Of a DNA stretch of 64,000 nucleotides, positions 23,769 through 32,710 are shown piece after piece (positions within the stretch are counted from its first letter, which is position 1; every line of letters starts with the position of its first letter). Below the pieces are notes generated by a model. The model was not told where the DNA came from. It made no database searches and was given only the letters and a program-made list of their open reading frames with translations. The DNA comes from JACVRM01 sp963839815 (lineage in GTDB: Bacteria > Actinomycetota > Thermoleophilia > Gaiellales > Gaiellaceae), in the NCBI GenBank assembly GCA_963839815.1, contig CAWIWF010000001.1, positions 62,001-126,000 on the forward strand. Direction: 5' to 3'. The position numbers and the translations under genes were made by a program.

Positions 23769-25535
23769 ATGCAGCGGGGCGCCGACGTCCACGACTGGTC
23801 GTGGGCGCGCACCGTGCGTCGTGTGTCGACGCTTGCCCGGCTGACGGCCGCGTACAAGCTGCGGACGGGGCTCGCGTTGGGCTCGCTGCTGGCGGCCGCG
23901 CTCACGGCGCTCGTGCCGCCGTTCCTGGCCAAGATCGCCATCGACGACGGCATCCGCGAGCGAGATCTCGACCTGCTGTTCTGGGTGGTGGTCGCGTTCG
24001 TCGCCGCCGGGGCGCTCAACCTGGCCACGAGCTCGGCGCAGACCTACTTCACGGGCTGGACGGGCGAGCGGATCCTCGCCGACCTGCGCAACCGGCTCTT
24101 CCGGCATCTGCAGCGCCTCTCGCTCGGCTACTACGAGCGAAACAGGGCCGGCGTGATCATCAGCCGCATCACGAACGACGTCGAGGCGCTCGACCAGCTC
24201 GTCACCGACGGCGTGACCACGCTCGTGCAGAACACGCTCATCCTCGTCGGCTCCGCCGCGATCCTCTTCTACCTCGACTGGCGGCTCGCGCTGGCCGTCC
24301 TCACCGTCTTCCCGTTCATGGCGATCGCGACGGCGGTGTTTCGCTCACGCTCGTCGCGGGCGTACGCGCAGGTGCGCGACCGGCTCGGCCTCGTGACCGC
24401 GACGCTCGCCGAGGACATCGGCGGCATGCGGGTCGTCCAGTCGTTTACCCGCGAGCAGGCGAACGAGCGGCACTTCCGCGAGGTCACCGAGCACTACCGC
24501 GCCGCCAACCACACGACGGTCATCCTCAACGGGCTCTACTTCCCCTTCGTCGACCTGCTGTCGGCGATCGCGACCGCGATCGTGCTGGGCTACGGCGGCT
24601 ACCTCGTGTTCGAGGGTGACGTCACGATCGGGACGCTGTTCGCGTTCATCCTCTACCTGGCGAACTTCTTCGACCCGGTGCAGCAGCTCTCGCAGCTCTA
24701 CAACACGTTCCTGGCCGCCGTCGCGGCGCTGGACAAGATCATGGACGTGATGGACGAGGAGCCGGAGGTGCGCGACCGGCAGGACGCCCAGGAGCTCGCC
24801 GCGATCAACGGGCACGTCCGCTTTGAGGACGTCCGCTTCTCGTACGGTCGCGGCGCAGAGGTGCTGCACGGGATCGACCTCGACGTCCCAGCCGGTACGA
24901 CGGTCGCGCTCGTCGGCCACACCGGTGCCGGCAAGTCGACGATCGCCAAGCTGCTGGCGCGGTTCTACGACCCGGTCGAGGGGCGCATCACCATCGACGG
25001 CGTCGACCTCCGCGACGTGACGCAGGCGTCGCTGCGCCGCCAGCTCGGCGTCGTGCCCCAGGAGGGCTTCCTGTTCGCCGGCACCGTTCACGACAACATC
25101 GCCTTCGGCCGGCCCGACGCCTCGCGCGAGGACGTGGTCGCGGCCGCGCAGACGGTGGGCGCCCACGAGTTCGTCGAGCGGCTGGAGGACGGATACGACA
25201 CCGAGCTCCAGGAGCGCGGCACCCGGCTCTCCCTGGGGCAGCGCCAGCTCGTCGCCTTCGCCCGGGCGCTCCTGGCGAACCCGCGCATCCTCATCCTCGA
25301 CGAGGCGACGTCCTCGGTGGACATCGGCACCGAGCGGCGCATCGAGCGCGCGCTCGAGACGCTGCTCGCCGACCGCACCGCCTTCATCATCGCCCACCGC
25401 CTCTCGACCATCCGGGGCGCCGACCTGATCGTCGTGCTCGAGCACGGCCTTGTCGTCGAGCAGGGCTCGCACGCCGAGCTGATGGCGAGACGCGGGCTTT
25501 ACACGGCGCTGTACGGCGACTGGGCAGCCGCCTAG
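23769..25535 (+). CDS. ABC exporter half-transporter, canonical Walker B partner
   Basis: A 588-residue ABC exporter subunit. Six helices fill about 30-300 (TGLALGSLLAAALTALVPPF, TLVQNTLILVGSAAILFYLD). The nucleotide domain has Walker A GHTGAGKST, Walker B ILILDEATSSVD with the catalytic Glu, and an altered signature LSLGQRQLVAFARAL. The changed signature pairs with the degenerate Walker B of the preceding subunit, as expected for a heterodimeric exporter with one weak ATP site. The substrate is unknown; multidrug, lipid or peptide are all possible. I take ATG 23769; a GTG at 23736 falls inside a repeat. A GC-rich hairpin follows at 25538. Confidence 0.9.
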   Translation: MQRGADVHDWSWARTVRRVSTLARLTAAYKLRTGLALGSLLAAALTALVPPFLAKIAIDDGIRERDLDLLFWVVVAFVAAGALNLATSSAQTYFTGWTGERILADLRNRLFRHLQRLSLGYYERNRAGVIISRITNDVEALDQLVTDGVTTLVQNTLILVGSAAILFYLDWRLALAVLTVFPFMAIATAVFRSRSSRAYAQVRDRLGLVTATLAEDIGGMRVVQSFTREQANERHFREVTEHYRAANHTTVILNGLYFPFVDLLSAIATAIVLGYGGYLVFEGDVTIGTLFAFILYLANFFDPVQQLSQLYNTFLAAVAALDKIMDVMDEEPEVRDRQDAQELAAINGHVRFEDVRFSYGRGAEVLHGIDLDVPAGTTVALVGHTGAGKSTIAKLLARFYDPVEGRITIDGVDLRDVTQASLRRQLGVVPQEGFLFAGTVHDNIAFGRPDASREDVVAAAQTVGAHEFVERLEDGYDTELQERGTRLSLGQRQLVAFARALLANPRILILDEATSSVDIGTERRIERALETLLADRTAFIIAHRLSTIRGADLIVVLEHGLVVEQGSHAELMARRGLYTALYGDWAAA

Positions 25536-25537
25536 CC

Positions 25538-25554
25538 GCGCCGCCAGGCGGCGC
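25538..25554 (+). terminator. GC hairpin after the ABC exporter genes
   Basis: GCGCCG, loop CCAGG, CGGCGC, three bases after the stop codon. There is no T-run. Confidence 0.5.
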
Positions 25555-25807
25555 GCTCGCTTCACGGGGAACCCGGCCCGTCGCTCGCGAGGGGCTCGCT
25601 CTCACGGGGGAAACCCGGTTTCCCCCGTGGGCCCCCTCGTTGGTCAGACGCGCCGGGGCCGCGCTGTGCCTGCGGGCGGCGAAGCCACCCTCCGGCGGTG
25701 CAAGCGACGTGCACGGGTCTGTCCCTCCAGGGACTGACCCGTTGTTCGCGGCGGTGATCGCCCCTGACCGAGACCGCCGACCTCGCGCAGACCTCGAGGC
25801 AGCCGGT
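25555..25807. repeat. REP-like element between ABC gene and membrane protein
   Basis: A half copy at 25563-25585 and the full hairpin at 25603-25629 (CACGGGGGAAAC, loop CCG) are followed by GGGCCCCCTCGTT, CGCGCCGGGGCCGCGCTGTG and the GGGCGGCGAAGCCACCC module to about 25700. A TGTCCCTCCAGGGACTGACC motif lies near 25717-25736. Confidence 0.82.
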
Positions 25808-25813
25808 TAGGCT
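25808..25813 (+). promoter_or_regulatory. TAGGCT -10 element before membrane protein gene
   Basis: TAGGCT ends nine bases before ATG 25823, giving at most a two- or three-base leader. Confidence 0.5.
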
Positions 25814-25822
25814 GCCGCGCTC

Positions 25823-26509
25823 ATGGCGGGCGAGATCTTCGGCGAGGCGTGGACGCTCTACAAGCGCCACTGGCGGCACTTCATCCCGATCGCGCTCGTG
25901 ATCTTCGTGCTGCTCTCGATCGCGTCGATCCTGCTGGCGGCCGCGTTCGGCGTGATCGGCCTCGCCTTCGCGGCCGTGCTGAGCTTCGTCGGCGTCTTCT
26001 GGCTGCAGGGTGCGATCGTCACCGCGGTCGCGGACGTCCGCGACGGCCGCGCCGACCTGTCGATCGGTGAGACCCTGAACAGGGTCGGACCCCGGGTGGG
26101 CACGCTCGTCGGCGCCGGGCTGCTCGCCGGCCTGGGCGTCGCGATCGGCCTCGTGCTGCTGATCATCCCCGGGCTCGTGCTGCTCACCTGGTGGAGCCTG
26201 ATTGTGCCCGTGATCATGCTGGAGGGCTCAGGCGTGTTCGCGGCGTTCGGCCGCAGCCGCGAGCTCGTGCGGGGCCACGGCTGGCGCGTCTTCGGGGTGA
26301 TCGCGCTCAGCTTCCTGATCATCATCGGTGCCGGCATCGTCGTCTCGATCCTGCTGCTGTTCCTCCCGGACACGATCGGCAGCTTCCTCCAGAGCCTGAT
26401 CTCGAACACGCTGATCACGCCGTACATCGCCGCCGCCTGGACGCTGATGTACTTCCGCCTGCGGAGCGACGCGACGGCGACGCCCGCTGACGCGAGCGAC
26501 GCCGTCTAG
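25823..26509 (+). CDS. integral membrane protein, YciC/GDPD-membrane-domain-like
   Basis: A 228-residue protein with about six membrane segments after the opening GEIFGEAWTLYKRHWRHFIP. That N-terminal amphipathic stretch, a later SRELVRGHGWRVFG and a C-terminal ITPYIAAAWTLMYFRLR are typical of the glycerophosphodiester-phosphodiesterase-associated/YciC membrane domain family, whose role is unclear. There is no catalytic motif. ATG 25823 is supported by a TAGGCT box nine bases upstream. Repeats flank it on both sides, so it is probably a single-gene unit. Confidence 0.78.
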   Translation: MAGEIFGEAWTLYKRHWRHFIPIALVIFVLLSIASILLAAAFGVIGLAFAAVLSFVGVFWLQGAIVTAVADVRDGRADLSIGETLNRVGPRVGTLVGAGLLAGLGVAIGLVLLIIPGLVLLTWWSLIVPVIMLEGSGVFAAFGRSRELVRGHGWRVFGVIALSFLIIIGAGIVVSILLLFLPDTIGSFLQSLISNTLITPYIAAAWTLMYFRLRSDATATPADASDAV

Positions 26510-27369
26510 CTCCCCATGGGGGAAGCCCGGCTTCCCCCATGTGCCCCCTCGTTCGTCAGACGCGTCTCCGCGCGTCGTGCCTGCGGGCGGCGAGAGCCGC
26601 CCTCCGGCGGGCACGAGGAAACTCCTGGTTCCGTCGTGGGCTCCCTCCTGCGGCCGCCGCAGTGGCCGGCGTCGTCGGAGCCGGCGCACGGCGCCCTGGC
26701 TGCTCGGCGTCTTTGCCTGTGAGCCTTCCCGGCTGAGCCGGAGCGGCGGCCACTCGCGCGGCCTCCGAGAGCCGCGATGGGGAACCTGGACGGTTCCCCC
26801 GGCCCCTCCCTTCTCGAAGGGCAGATGCGCAGCGGCCGGCGAGAAGGTCTCGCGACCGAAGCCCACCCGCGAACCGAGTCGTGCCGTACTGGCGAGGTGG
26901 CTCCGCCCGCCGCAGCCACCCCGCGGCCCCGGCACGTCAGACCACTCCACCAGCGCGCCTCACCGCCCCGCCGGAAGGGGTAGCTCAGAGGGGGAACCAG
27001 CCGTTCCCCCTCTGACAGAGCGAGCCACGACGCAGTCGCCGCGAGCGGGGTCGGGTCAGTCCCTCCCGGGACAGACCCTGCGAGAACCAATCGCTCCAGT
27101 CGGTCCGCGTCCCACCCGCGAACCGCGGCGCGGTGTATCGGCGAAGGCGGGCTCCGCCCGCTGCAGCCACCCCGCGGCCCCGGGCGCGTCTGACAAGTCG
27201 ACCAGCGCGCCTCAGCGCACGCTGGAGGGGGTAGCTCGAAGGGGGAACCCGCCGTGCCCCCTTCGACAGAGCGAGCGACGACGCAGTCGCCGCGAGCGGT
27301 CACGGTCTCGCGTCGAGGGCCATGCCCGCCCTTCGCGAAGGCCCCTGCTCACCCCGAACGCCGCTCCCA
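26510..27369. repeat. 860-base intergenic block of hairpin repeats
   Basis: No credible gene; open frames here are read through repeats. Hairpins: 26515-26541 (CATGGGGGAAGC, loop CCG), a worn copy at 26776-26800, 26985-27015 (TCAGAGGGGGAAC arms, 13 bp) and 27236-27266 (TCGAAGGGGG arms, 10 bp). Between the last two, the second module (GCGGGCTCCGCCCGC) recurs in reverse near 27143-27160. A TCAGTCCCTCCCGGGACAGA motif lies at about 27056-27075. The arms of the hairpins differ but remain complementary. Confidence 0.78.
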
Positions 27370-27375
27370 TAGAGT
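27370..27375 (+). promoter_or_regulatory. TAGAGT -10 element, leaderless HD-domain gene
   Basis: It ends six bases before ATG 27382. There is no ribosome-binding site. Confidence 0.6.
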
Positions 27376-27381
27376 CCCGGC

Positions 27382-28260
27382 ATGGCCCTCGACCGCGAGA
27401 CCGAGGAGCGGATCGAACAGCCGATCTCGGACGAGGCCGAGCGCGAGACACGTCTGACACCGGCGCAGGCCGTCGAGCTGATGCGGATCAACGTGCCTGT
27501 CCGCGGCAACCGCAAGCTGCGCACGCTCATCCAGCGCGCGAACGAGGACGCCCAGCTGAAGGGCTGGTGGCACGTCGGGAACGTCAACGCCGCGGTGCGC
27601 ATGGAGATCAATGACCACTCCTGGGTGCACATCCAGATCGTCGCCAACATCGCGCTCAAGATCGTCCGGCAGCTGACGAAGCACCACGTCGAGCTCGCCG
27701 TCGTGCGCGACTACGGCTACGACAACGACGACGCCGAGGTCGTGGTCATGCTCGGAGCTCTGCTGCACTGCGTCGGCATGGCCGTGCACCGGGAGGGCCA
27801 CGAGGACTTCAGCCTCTTCCTCGCCGAGCCCAAGGCCCGCGAGCTACTCGACGGCGTCTACGAGGAGCCCGACCTGACGGTGATCGTCTCGGAGGCGCTG
27901 CAGGCGATCACGAGCCACCGCGACTACGGCCAGCCGCTGACGCTGGAGGCCGGCATCGTCCGCGTCGCCGACGCGCTCGACATGGCGAAGGGCCGCTCGC
28001 GCATCCCCTTCGAGCGGGGCCGCGTCTCGATCCACTCGCTGTCCGCCGCAGCGATCGAGGAAGTCATCATCCGGGACGGCGAGGAGAAGCCGGTCGGCGT
28101 CGAGATCCACATGAACAACTCGTCAGGGATCTACCAGGTCGACGGGCTGCTGAAGGCGAAGCTGCGGGGCTCCGGCCTGGAGCCGTACGTCGAGGTGATC
28201 GCCCGCATCGACACCGAGGCCGAAAAGCGCCTCGTAGCCGAGTACCGGCTCGAGACGTAG
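27382..28260 (+). CDS. HD-superfamily phosphohydrolase-like protein
   Basis: A 292-residue protein resembling archaeal and actinobacterial metal-dependent phosphohydrolases. Helix blocks typical of the HD fold are WVHIQIVANIALKIVRQL, MLGALLHCVGMAVHREGHE and GIVRVADALDMAKGRSRIPF. The signature reads HC (LLHCVG) where HD is expected, so the metal site may be changed or use other ligands such as the HREGHE histidines. The C-terminal half (SIHSLSAAAIEEVIIRDGEE, MNNSSGIYQVDGLLKAKLRG) forms a separate conserved domain. Substrate unknown. ATG 27382 follows TAGAGT by six bases (leaderless). A hairpin at 28280 ends the unit. Confidence 0.8.
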   Translation: MALDRETEERIEQPISDEAERETRLTPAQAVELMRINVPVRGNRKLRTLIQRANEDAQLKGWWHVGNVNAAVRMEINDHSWVHIQIVANIALKIVRQLTKHHVELAVVRDYGYDNDDAEVVVMLGALLHCVGMAVHREGHEDFSLFLAEPKARELLDGVYEEPDLTVIVSEALQAITSHRDYGQPLTLEAGIVRVADALDMAKGRSRIPFERGRVSIHSLSAAAIEEVIIRDGEEKPVGVEIHMNNSSGIYQVDGLLKAKLRGSGLEPYVEVIARIDTEAEKRLVAEYRLET

Positions 28261-28279
28261 AAGACGTAGATGATCAGGC

Positions 28280-28310
28280 GCTCAGGCGGGCGCCGACGCC
28301 CAGCCTGAGC
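28280..28310. terminator. bidirectional terminator hairpin
   Basis: The arms GCTCAGGCGGGCG and CGCCC-A-GCCTGAGC (one bulged A) surround the loop CCGA. It lies between the convergent HD-domain gene and VEAH peptide gene 1. Confidence 0.65.
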
Positions 28311-28322
28311 ACCCGCGCCGCT

Positions 28323-28524
28323 CTAGAACTTGTGCGCCTCGACGTCGTCGTCCGACTCGGGCGTCTGGAACTTGTCGAACTTGTCGTCGGGCGGCGAGAA
28401 CTTGTCGAATTTGTCGAACTTGTCCTCGGGCGGCGAGAACTTATGCGCCTCGACCTCCTCGTCCGGCGCGGTCGTCTCGGTCGACCTTGTCGTCGGCCGG
28501 CTCGAACTTCTGCTGGTCACCCAC
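28323..28524 (-). CDS. small acidic VEAH-motif peptide 1, frame broken by one base
   Basis: I do not recognise this family. A GTG at 28524 has a strong AGGAGG five bases upstream. The frame starts GDQQKFEPADDKV and then shifts; one extra base near 28480-28485 restores a 66-residue peptide. The restored part contains EEVEAHKF, two copies of FSPPxDKFDKF and the ending SDDDVEAHKF before TAG. It has no cysteine, tryptophan or membrane segment. The 202-base length fits a single extra base. A peptide with the same DDVEAH motif lies at 32711. Both are transcribed away from an MFS transporter fused to a cyclic-nucleotide domain. It could be an exported or modified peptide; that is inference. Confidence 0.6.
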
Positions 28525-28648
28525 GGGAACCTCCTGCTCGCAGAGTGGCATCGCTCTCTCAAGACGCGCGCCGTCGGCGCGATCTTCCTCCCTGCGCTCC
28601 CCGCGCACAAGGTGGCAAAGGGCAGCAGGACACTGAGATGGTTGCCGC

Positions 28649-30321
28649 ATGCCGGCATCACTGAGCCGGACGGGCTCGTCCCTCCGGGCGTTTACCGCCC
28701 TGTTCGCGAACGCCGACCTGCGACGCATCGAGCTCGCCTGGAGCGGCTCGATCGTGGGGCAGTGGGGATACGAGATCGCGCTCGCCGTGTACGCCTACCG
28801 CGCCGGCGGCGCGGGAGCGGTCGGGCTCCTGGCGCTCGCGCGGCTGCTGCCGGCGGCGGTCGTCGCGCCCTTCGCGGCGCTGCTCAGCGACCGGTTCTCG
28901 CGCCGGCGCGTGATGGTGCTGGCGGACCTCGCGCGCGCGGCGGCGATGGGCGGTGCGGCAGCCGCGGTGTTCGCGGAGGCGCCGGACGCGGTCGTCTACG
29001 TGCTCGCGGTCTGTGCGGCGCTGGCCGGGACGGCGTTTGCGCCCGCGCAGGCGGCGCTCCTGCCGGCGCTCGCGCGCTCGCCCGCAGAGCTGACGGCGGC
29101 GAACACGGCGTCGACCACGATCGAGAGCGCGGCCTTCTTCGTGGGACCGGCGCTGGGCGGCGTGCTCGTCGCCATGACCAGCATCGGCGCGGTCTTCGCG
29201 CTGACCGCCGTGCTCTTCGTCTGGTCGGCGCTCGTGCTCACCCGCATTCGCGGCGACAGCCAGGGCGAGAGCGTCCCCGCCGCAGGCAACATCGTGCACG
29301 AGGCGCTCGCCGGCTTCCGCGCGATCGCCGGCGAGGGACGGCTACGACTCGTGGTCGGCCTCTACGGCGCGCAGACGCTCACCGCAGGGATCATGCGCGT
29401 CCTCCTGGTCGTGACGGCACTCGAGCTCCTCGACCTGGGGGCCTCAGGCGTCGGCTTCCTGAACTCGGCTGCCGGGATCGGCGCGCTCGGGGGGACGCTC
29501 GTGCTCGCGGTGCTGATCGCGACCAGGCGGCTCGCTGCGGTGTTCGCCGCCGGCGTGCTGCTCTGGGGCGTCCCCCTCGTGGTGCTCGCCATCCAACCCC
29601 ACGTGCTCTGTCGCCCTGCTCTGCTTCGGGATCCTCGGCGTCGGCAACACACTCGCCGATGTGGCCGGGTTGACACTCCTCCAGCGAGCGACGCCCGACG
29701 AGCTGCGCGCTCGCGTCTTCGGCGTGCTCGAGAGCGTCTTCCTCGCGACGATCGGGATCGGCGCCGTCCTCGCGCCCCTCCTGATATCGGCGCTCGGCTC
29801 ACGCGGTGCCCTGCTGGCGGCCGGCACCGCGCTGTCGGGCCTCGTGCTCCTGCTCTGGCGGCCGCTCGCACAGCTCGACGCCGCTGCGCCGGGCCCCGCA
29901 GCCGAGGTCGAGCTGCTACGCCGCATCCCGATCTTCGCGCCGCTCCCGCTGGCCGCGCTCGAGCGAATCGCGCTCGCACCTCACGCCTGTCCGTGTCGCA
30001 GCGAGCAAGGCCGTCTTTCACAAGGGTGACCCCGGCGACCGCTTCTACGTGGTCAGCGAGGGGAAACTGACCGTCGCCGTCGACGACGGCGAGGCGGTCC
30101 TGCTCGGCCCCGGCGACGCCTTCGGCGAGATCGCACTCCTGCGCGACGTGCCACGCACCGCGACCGTGACCGCCCTCACGGACGCTGACCTCTACGCGCT
30201 CGAGGGCGACATCTTCATCGCCGCCGTGACCGGCCATGCGCCGAGCGCCGAAGCGGCCGACGCCGTCATCGCCGGCCATCTCGGCTCCGGCGCGGCGGGC
30301 GCCGCCTCCTGGGCGACGTGA
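28649..30321 (+). CDS. MFS transporter fused to cyclic-nucleotide-binding domain, two frameshifts
   Basis: A protein of about 557 residues once two +1 shifts are removed. Residues 1-410 form an MFS transporter (ALFANADLRRIELAWSGSIV, VGLLALARLLPAAVVAPFAA, LLSDRFSRRRVMVLADLARA). Shift one is near 29605-29610, where an extra T before GTCGCCCTGCTC leads to GVGNTLADVAGLTLLQRATP; shift two is near 29980, before LTPVRVAASKAVFHKGDPGD. The C-terminal domain has GDAFGEIALLRDVPRTATVT, the phosphate-binding cassette of cNMP-binding domains. The length, 1673 bases, fits two extra bases. It is paralogous to the intact gene at 30907-32592, down to the ending TGHAPSAEAADAV. It probably exports a solute under cyclic-nucleotide control. 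Confidence 0.83.
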
Positions 30322-30342
30322 GCGACCCCCGGCGCCCGGGGC

Positions 30343-30348
30343 TACAAT
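30343..30348 (+). promoter_or_regulatory. TACAAT -10 element of tRNA-Gln
   Basis: GCTACAATCCGACCG lies 11 bases before the tRNA. Nearly the same string (GCTACAGTCCGACCG) precedes tRNA-Glu. Confidence 0.6.
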
Positions 30349-30359
30349 CCGACCGGCCT

Positions 30360-30430
30360 TGCGGGGTCGTCTAACGGCAGGACACCCGGCTCTGGACCGG
30401 GCAGTCTAGGTTCGAATCCTAGCCCCGCAG
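30360..30430 (+). tRNA. tRNA-Gln (anticodon CTG)
   Basis: A 71-base cloverleaf: acceptor TGCGGGG/CCCCGCA with G73, anticodon stem CCCGG/CCGGG with loop CTCTGGA (anticodon CTG, reading CAG), and T-arm with TTCGAAT. CCA is not encoded. A TACAAT promoter lies upstream and a perfect GC hairpin ten bases downstream. Confidence 0.95.
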
Positions 30431-30439
30431 CTCGCTCGC

Positions 30440-30460
30440 GCCGGCGCCTCCGGCGCCGGC
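30440..30460 (+). terminator. GC hairpin after tRNA-Gln
   Basis: GCCGGCGCC, loop TCC, GGCGCCGGC: a nine-base-pair perfect stem directly downstream of the tRNA. There is no T-run. Confidence 0.6.
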
Positions 30461-30906
30461 TGGCTCGCTTTCACGGGTGAAACCCGGTTTCCCCCGGCCC
30501 CCTCGCTGTTCACACGCGCCGGGGCCGCGCTGTGGCTGCGGCGGGCGGAGCCCGCCTCCGCCGGTCGGCGGCTGCCGAGAGGCACAGAGGATCGCCGCCG
30601 CTGCCACCTAGGACCTGGGCGCCTCTCTGTGGGCGGCGAGCTCGTGTCGTCAGGAGACCGGCAAGTGTCGAGGCGAGCCTTTCGCTGCCTCATGTGCAGT
30701 GAGCCTCTCGCCGGAGTGAATCCGGCTTCGGCGACGGATCGCGGCCGGTCTCACCGAACGCGTCGAGTCAGACCGGCGCACGTTCGTTCAAGTGACACGC
30801 CCGGGCCGCGCTGTGGCTGCTGCGGGCAGAGCCCGCCTCCGCCGGTGGTCGGCTTGCGAGGAGCACTCTGGTTGTCGCGGCCCAACGAGCGTTGAGCGCG
30901 GCTGCG
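30461..30906. repeat. intergenic region with one worn REP-like element and a second half copy
   Basis: No gene. A worn hairpin at 30472-30497 (CACGGGTGAAAC versus GTTTCCCCCGG) is followed by CGCGCCGGGGCCGCGCTGTG and the intact second module GGCGGGCGGAGCCCGCC (to 30562). A half copy (CCCGGGCCGCGCTGTGGCTG and the same module) lies at about 30799-30848. The rest shows nothing. Confidence 0.75.
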
Positions 30907-32592
30907 CTACACCGTGGCGATGCGGGGGCTCAGGCGGTCGAGGCGGGAGCTGACGACCGCGTCGGCCGCTGCTGCGCTCGGTGCGTGTCCCGTGACGGCG
31001 CCGATGAACTGGTCGCGCGCCAGCGAGAGCAGCGTCACGTCCTCGACCGCCGTCACCGTGGCCGTGCGCGGCACGTCCTTCAGGAGCGCGATCTCGCCAA
31101 ATCCCTGCGCGCGACCCAGTTGACCCGCGGGCTGGCCGTCCACCTCGACCTCGACCCGGCCCTCGGCGACGACGTAGTAGCGGTCGCCCTCGTCGCCCTG
31201 CCGGAAGATCACCTCGCCCGCCGACCGCCGGTGCTCCACCAGGGAGCCGGCGAGATACTCGAGCGTGGCCGCCGGCAACGGGCTGAAGATCGGGATCTCG
31301 CGCAGCAGGTCGATGCGGGCAAGGGGGACGCGCCCGAGCTCGTCGATCCCCGCGAGACCGCGCCAGAGCAGCGCGGTCAGCAGCGGCAGCAGGGCGCCCG
31401 TCACCATCAGCGCCCCGCGGATCCCGATCAGCTCGATCAGGAGCGGCGCCAGCATGGCGCCCAGACCGACGGTGATGATCATGAGCCCTTCGAGGGCACC
31501 GAACACGCGGCCGAGGATGTCGTCGCGAACGGCGCGCTGCATGAGCGTCAGCCCGGAGACGTCGACGATCGTGTTGCCCGCGCCGATCACGATCAGGAGC
31601 GCGATCGCCACCGCCGACTCGGGATAGACCCCGATCAGCACAATCGGGATCCCCCAGATGAACATGCCGACGCCGAAGTTGGAGGCCAGCCGGTTTCGCC
31701 CCGCCAGGCCGAGCGCCAGGAAGGCGCCGGCGAGCCCGCCGATCCCGACGGCCGAGTTGAGATAGCCGACACCGACCTCGCCGATGTCGAGCAGGTCGAG
31801 CGCGGCCGCCACGATCAGCACGCTGAAGGCGCCGGCGACCATCGTCTGCGTGCCGGAGAGCGCCACGAGAACGCGCAGCCGGCTCTCCGAGCCGATCGCC
31901 CGCATGCCCGCCGTGATCTCCCGGCCGAAGCCGCTGCCCCCTTCGTCCTCGATCGGCGCCGGCCGCTGCTGCGACGTCTCCAGCCTGGACACGAGCAGCG
32001 CCGACGCGGCGAACGCGCCGGCGACCGCGAGAAACACGACGCCCGTGTCCGTCGCCGCGAGCAGGAGACCACCGATCGCGGGCCCGATGAACTGCCCCAC
32101 GCTCTCGATGGTGCTCGTCGTCACGTTGGCGGCCGTCAGCTCGCCCGGCGTCCGCGCGAGCGAGGGCAGCATCGCCGACTGCGCCGGCCGGATCACTGTC
32201 CCTGCCACGCTCATCAGCGCGGCGAGCGCGTAGATCGTGAACTCGTTCATGTCGGCGAAGACGAGCAGCGCCGCGCCAGCGATCAGCACTGCGCGCGCCG
32301 CGGTCGACGAGATCAGGACGAGGTCACGCCGATACCGGTCGGCGAGCACCGACAGCACCGGCGAGGCGGCCGCAGCCGGGATCGTGCGGATGATCGTGAC
32401 GAGACCGACGGCTGTCGCGCCGCCCCGCTCGTAGGCGTAGACGGCGAGGCCGACGAAGTACGCCCACTGGGCGAGCATGGTCATCGTCCACGCCAGCTCG
32501 ACGCGGCGCAGATCGGGGTTCCGGAAGACGGCGGCGAGCGCGCCCGCCGACTCGCCCAGCTGCTGCCGGAAGCCCGCCACGTTGCGGAGCAT
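30907..32592 (-). CDS. MFS transporter fused to cyclic-nucleotide-binding domain, intact copy
   Basis: A 561-residue fusion. The MFS part (about 1-415) has VFRNPDLRRVELAWTMTMLA, VGLVTIIRTIPAAAASPVLS, VLADRYRRD and GAGNTIVDVSGLTLMQRAVR. The C-terminal cNMP-binding domain (about 430-550) runs IPIFSPLPAATLEYLAGSLV, EVIFRQGDEGDRYYVVAEG and FGEIALLKDVPRTATV, whose Glu and Arg are the residues that hold the cyclic phosphate in PKA-type domains; nucleotide binding is therefore likely. It is transcribed away from VEAH peptide 2, mirroring the pair at 28.3-30.3 kb. The ligand and cargo are unknown. Confidence 0.9.
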   Translation of the reverse strand: MLRNVAGFRQQLGESAGALAAVFRNPDLRRVELAWTMTMLAQWAYFVGLAVYAYERGGATAVGLVTIIRTIPAAAASPVLSVLADRYRRDLVLISSTAARAVLIAGAALLVFADMNEFTIYALAALMSVAGTVIRPAQSAMLPSLARTPGELTAANVTTSTIESVGQFIGPAIGGLLLAATDTGVVFLAVAGAFAASALLVSRLETSQQRPAPIEDEGGSGFGREITAGMRAIGSESRLRVLVALSGTQTMVAGAFSVLIVAAALDLLDIGEVGVGYLNSAVGIGGLAGAFLALGLAGRNRLASNFGVGMFIWGIPIVLIGVYPESAVAIALLIVIGAGNTIVDVSGLTLMQRAVRDDILGRVFGALEGLMIITVGLGAMLAPLLIELIGIRGALMVTGALLPLLTALLWRGLAGIDELGRVPLARIDLLREIPIFSPLPAATLEYLAGSLVEHRRSAGEVIFRQGDEGDRYYVVAEGRVEVEVDGQPAGQLGRAQGFGEIALLKDVPRTATVTAVEDVTLLSLARDQFIGAVTGHAPSAAAADAVVSSRLDRLSPRIATV

Positions 32593-32710
32593 CGCAATGT
32601 TTGCTTCGCTTGTGTAGTTCGAAGTGATCCCCGAGGGAAGATTTCGGCCGGGGTCTCCGTCCGGTTAGGTGGACGGGCAAGCTGCTAGGTCACACAAGGA
32701 GGAACAGGAA

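Noticed and set aside
26541..27614. A 357-residue plus-strand frame across the repeat block
   Set aside because: Composition follows the hairpin repeats, there is no ribosome site, and it overlaps the HD-like gene in another frame.
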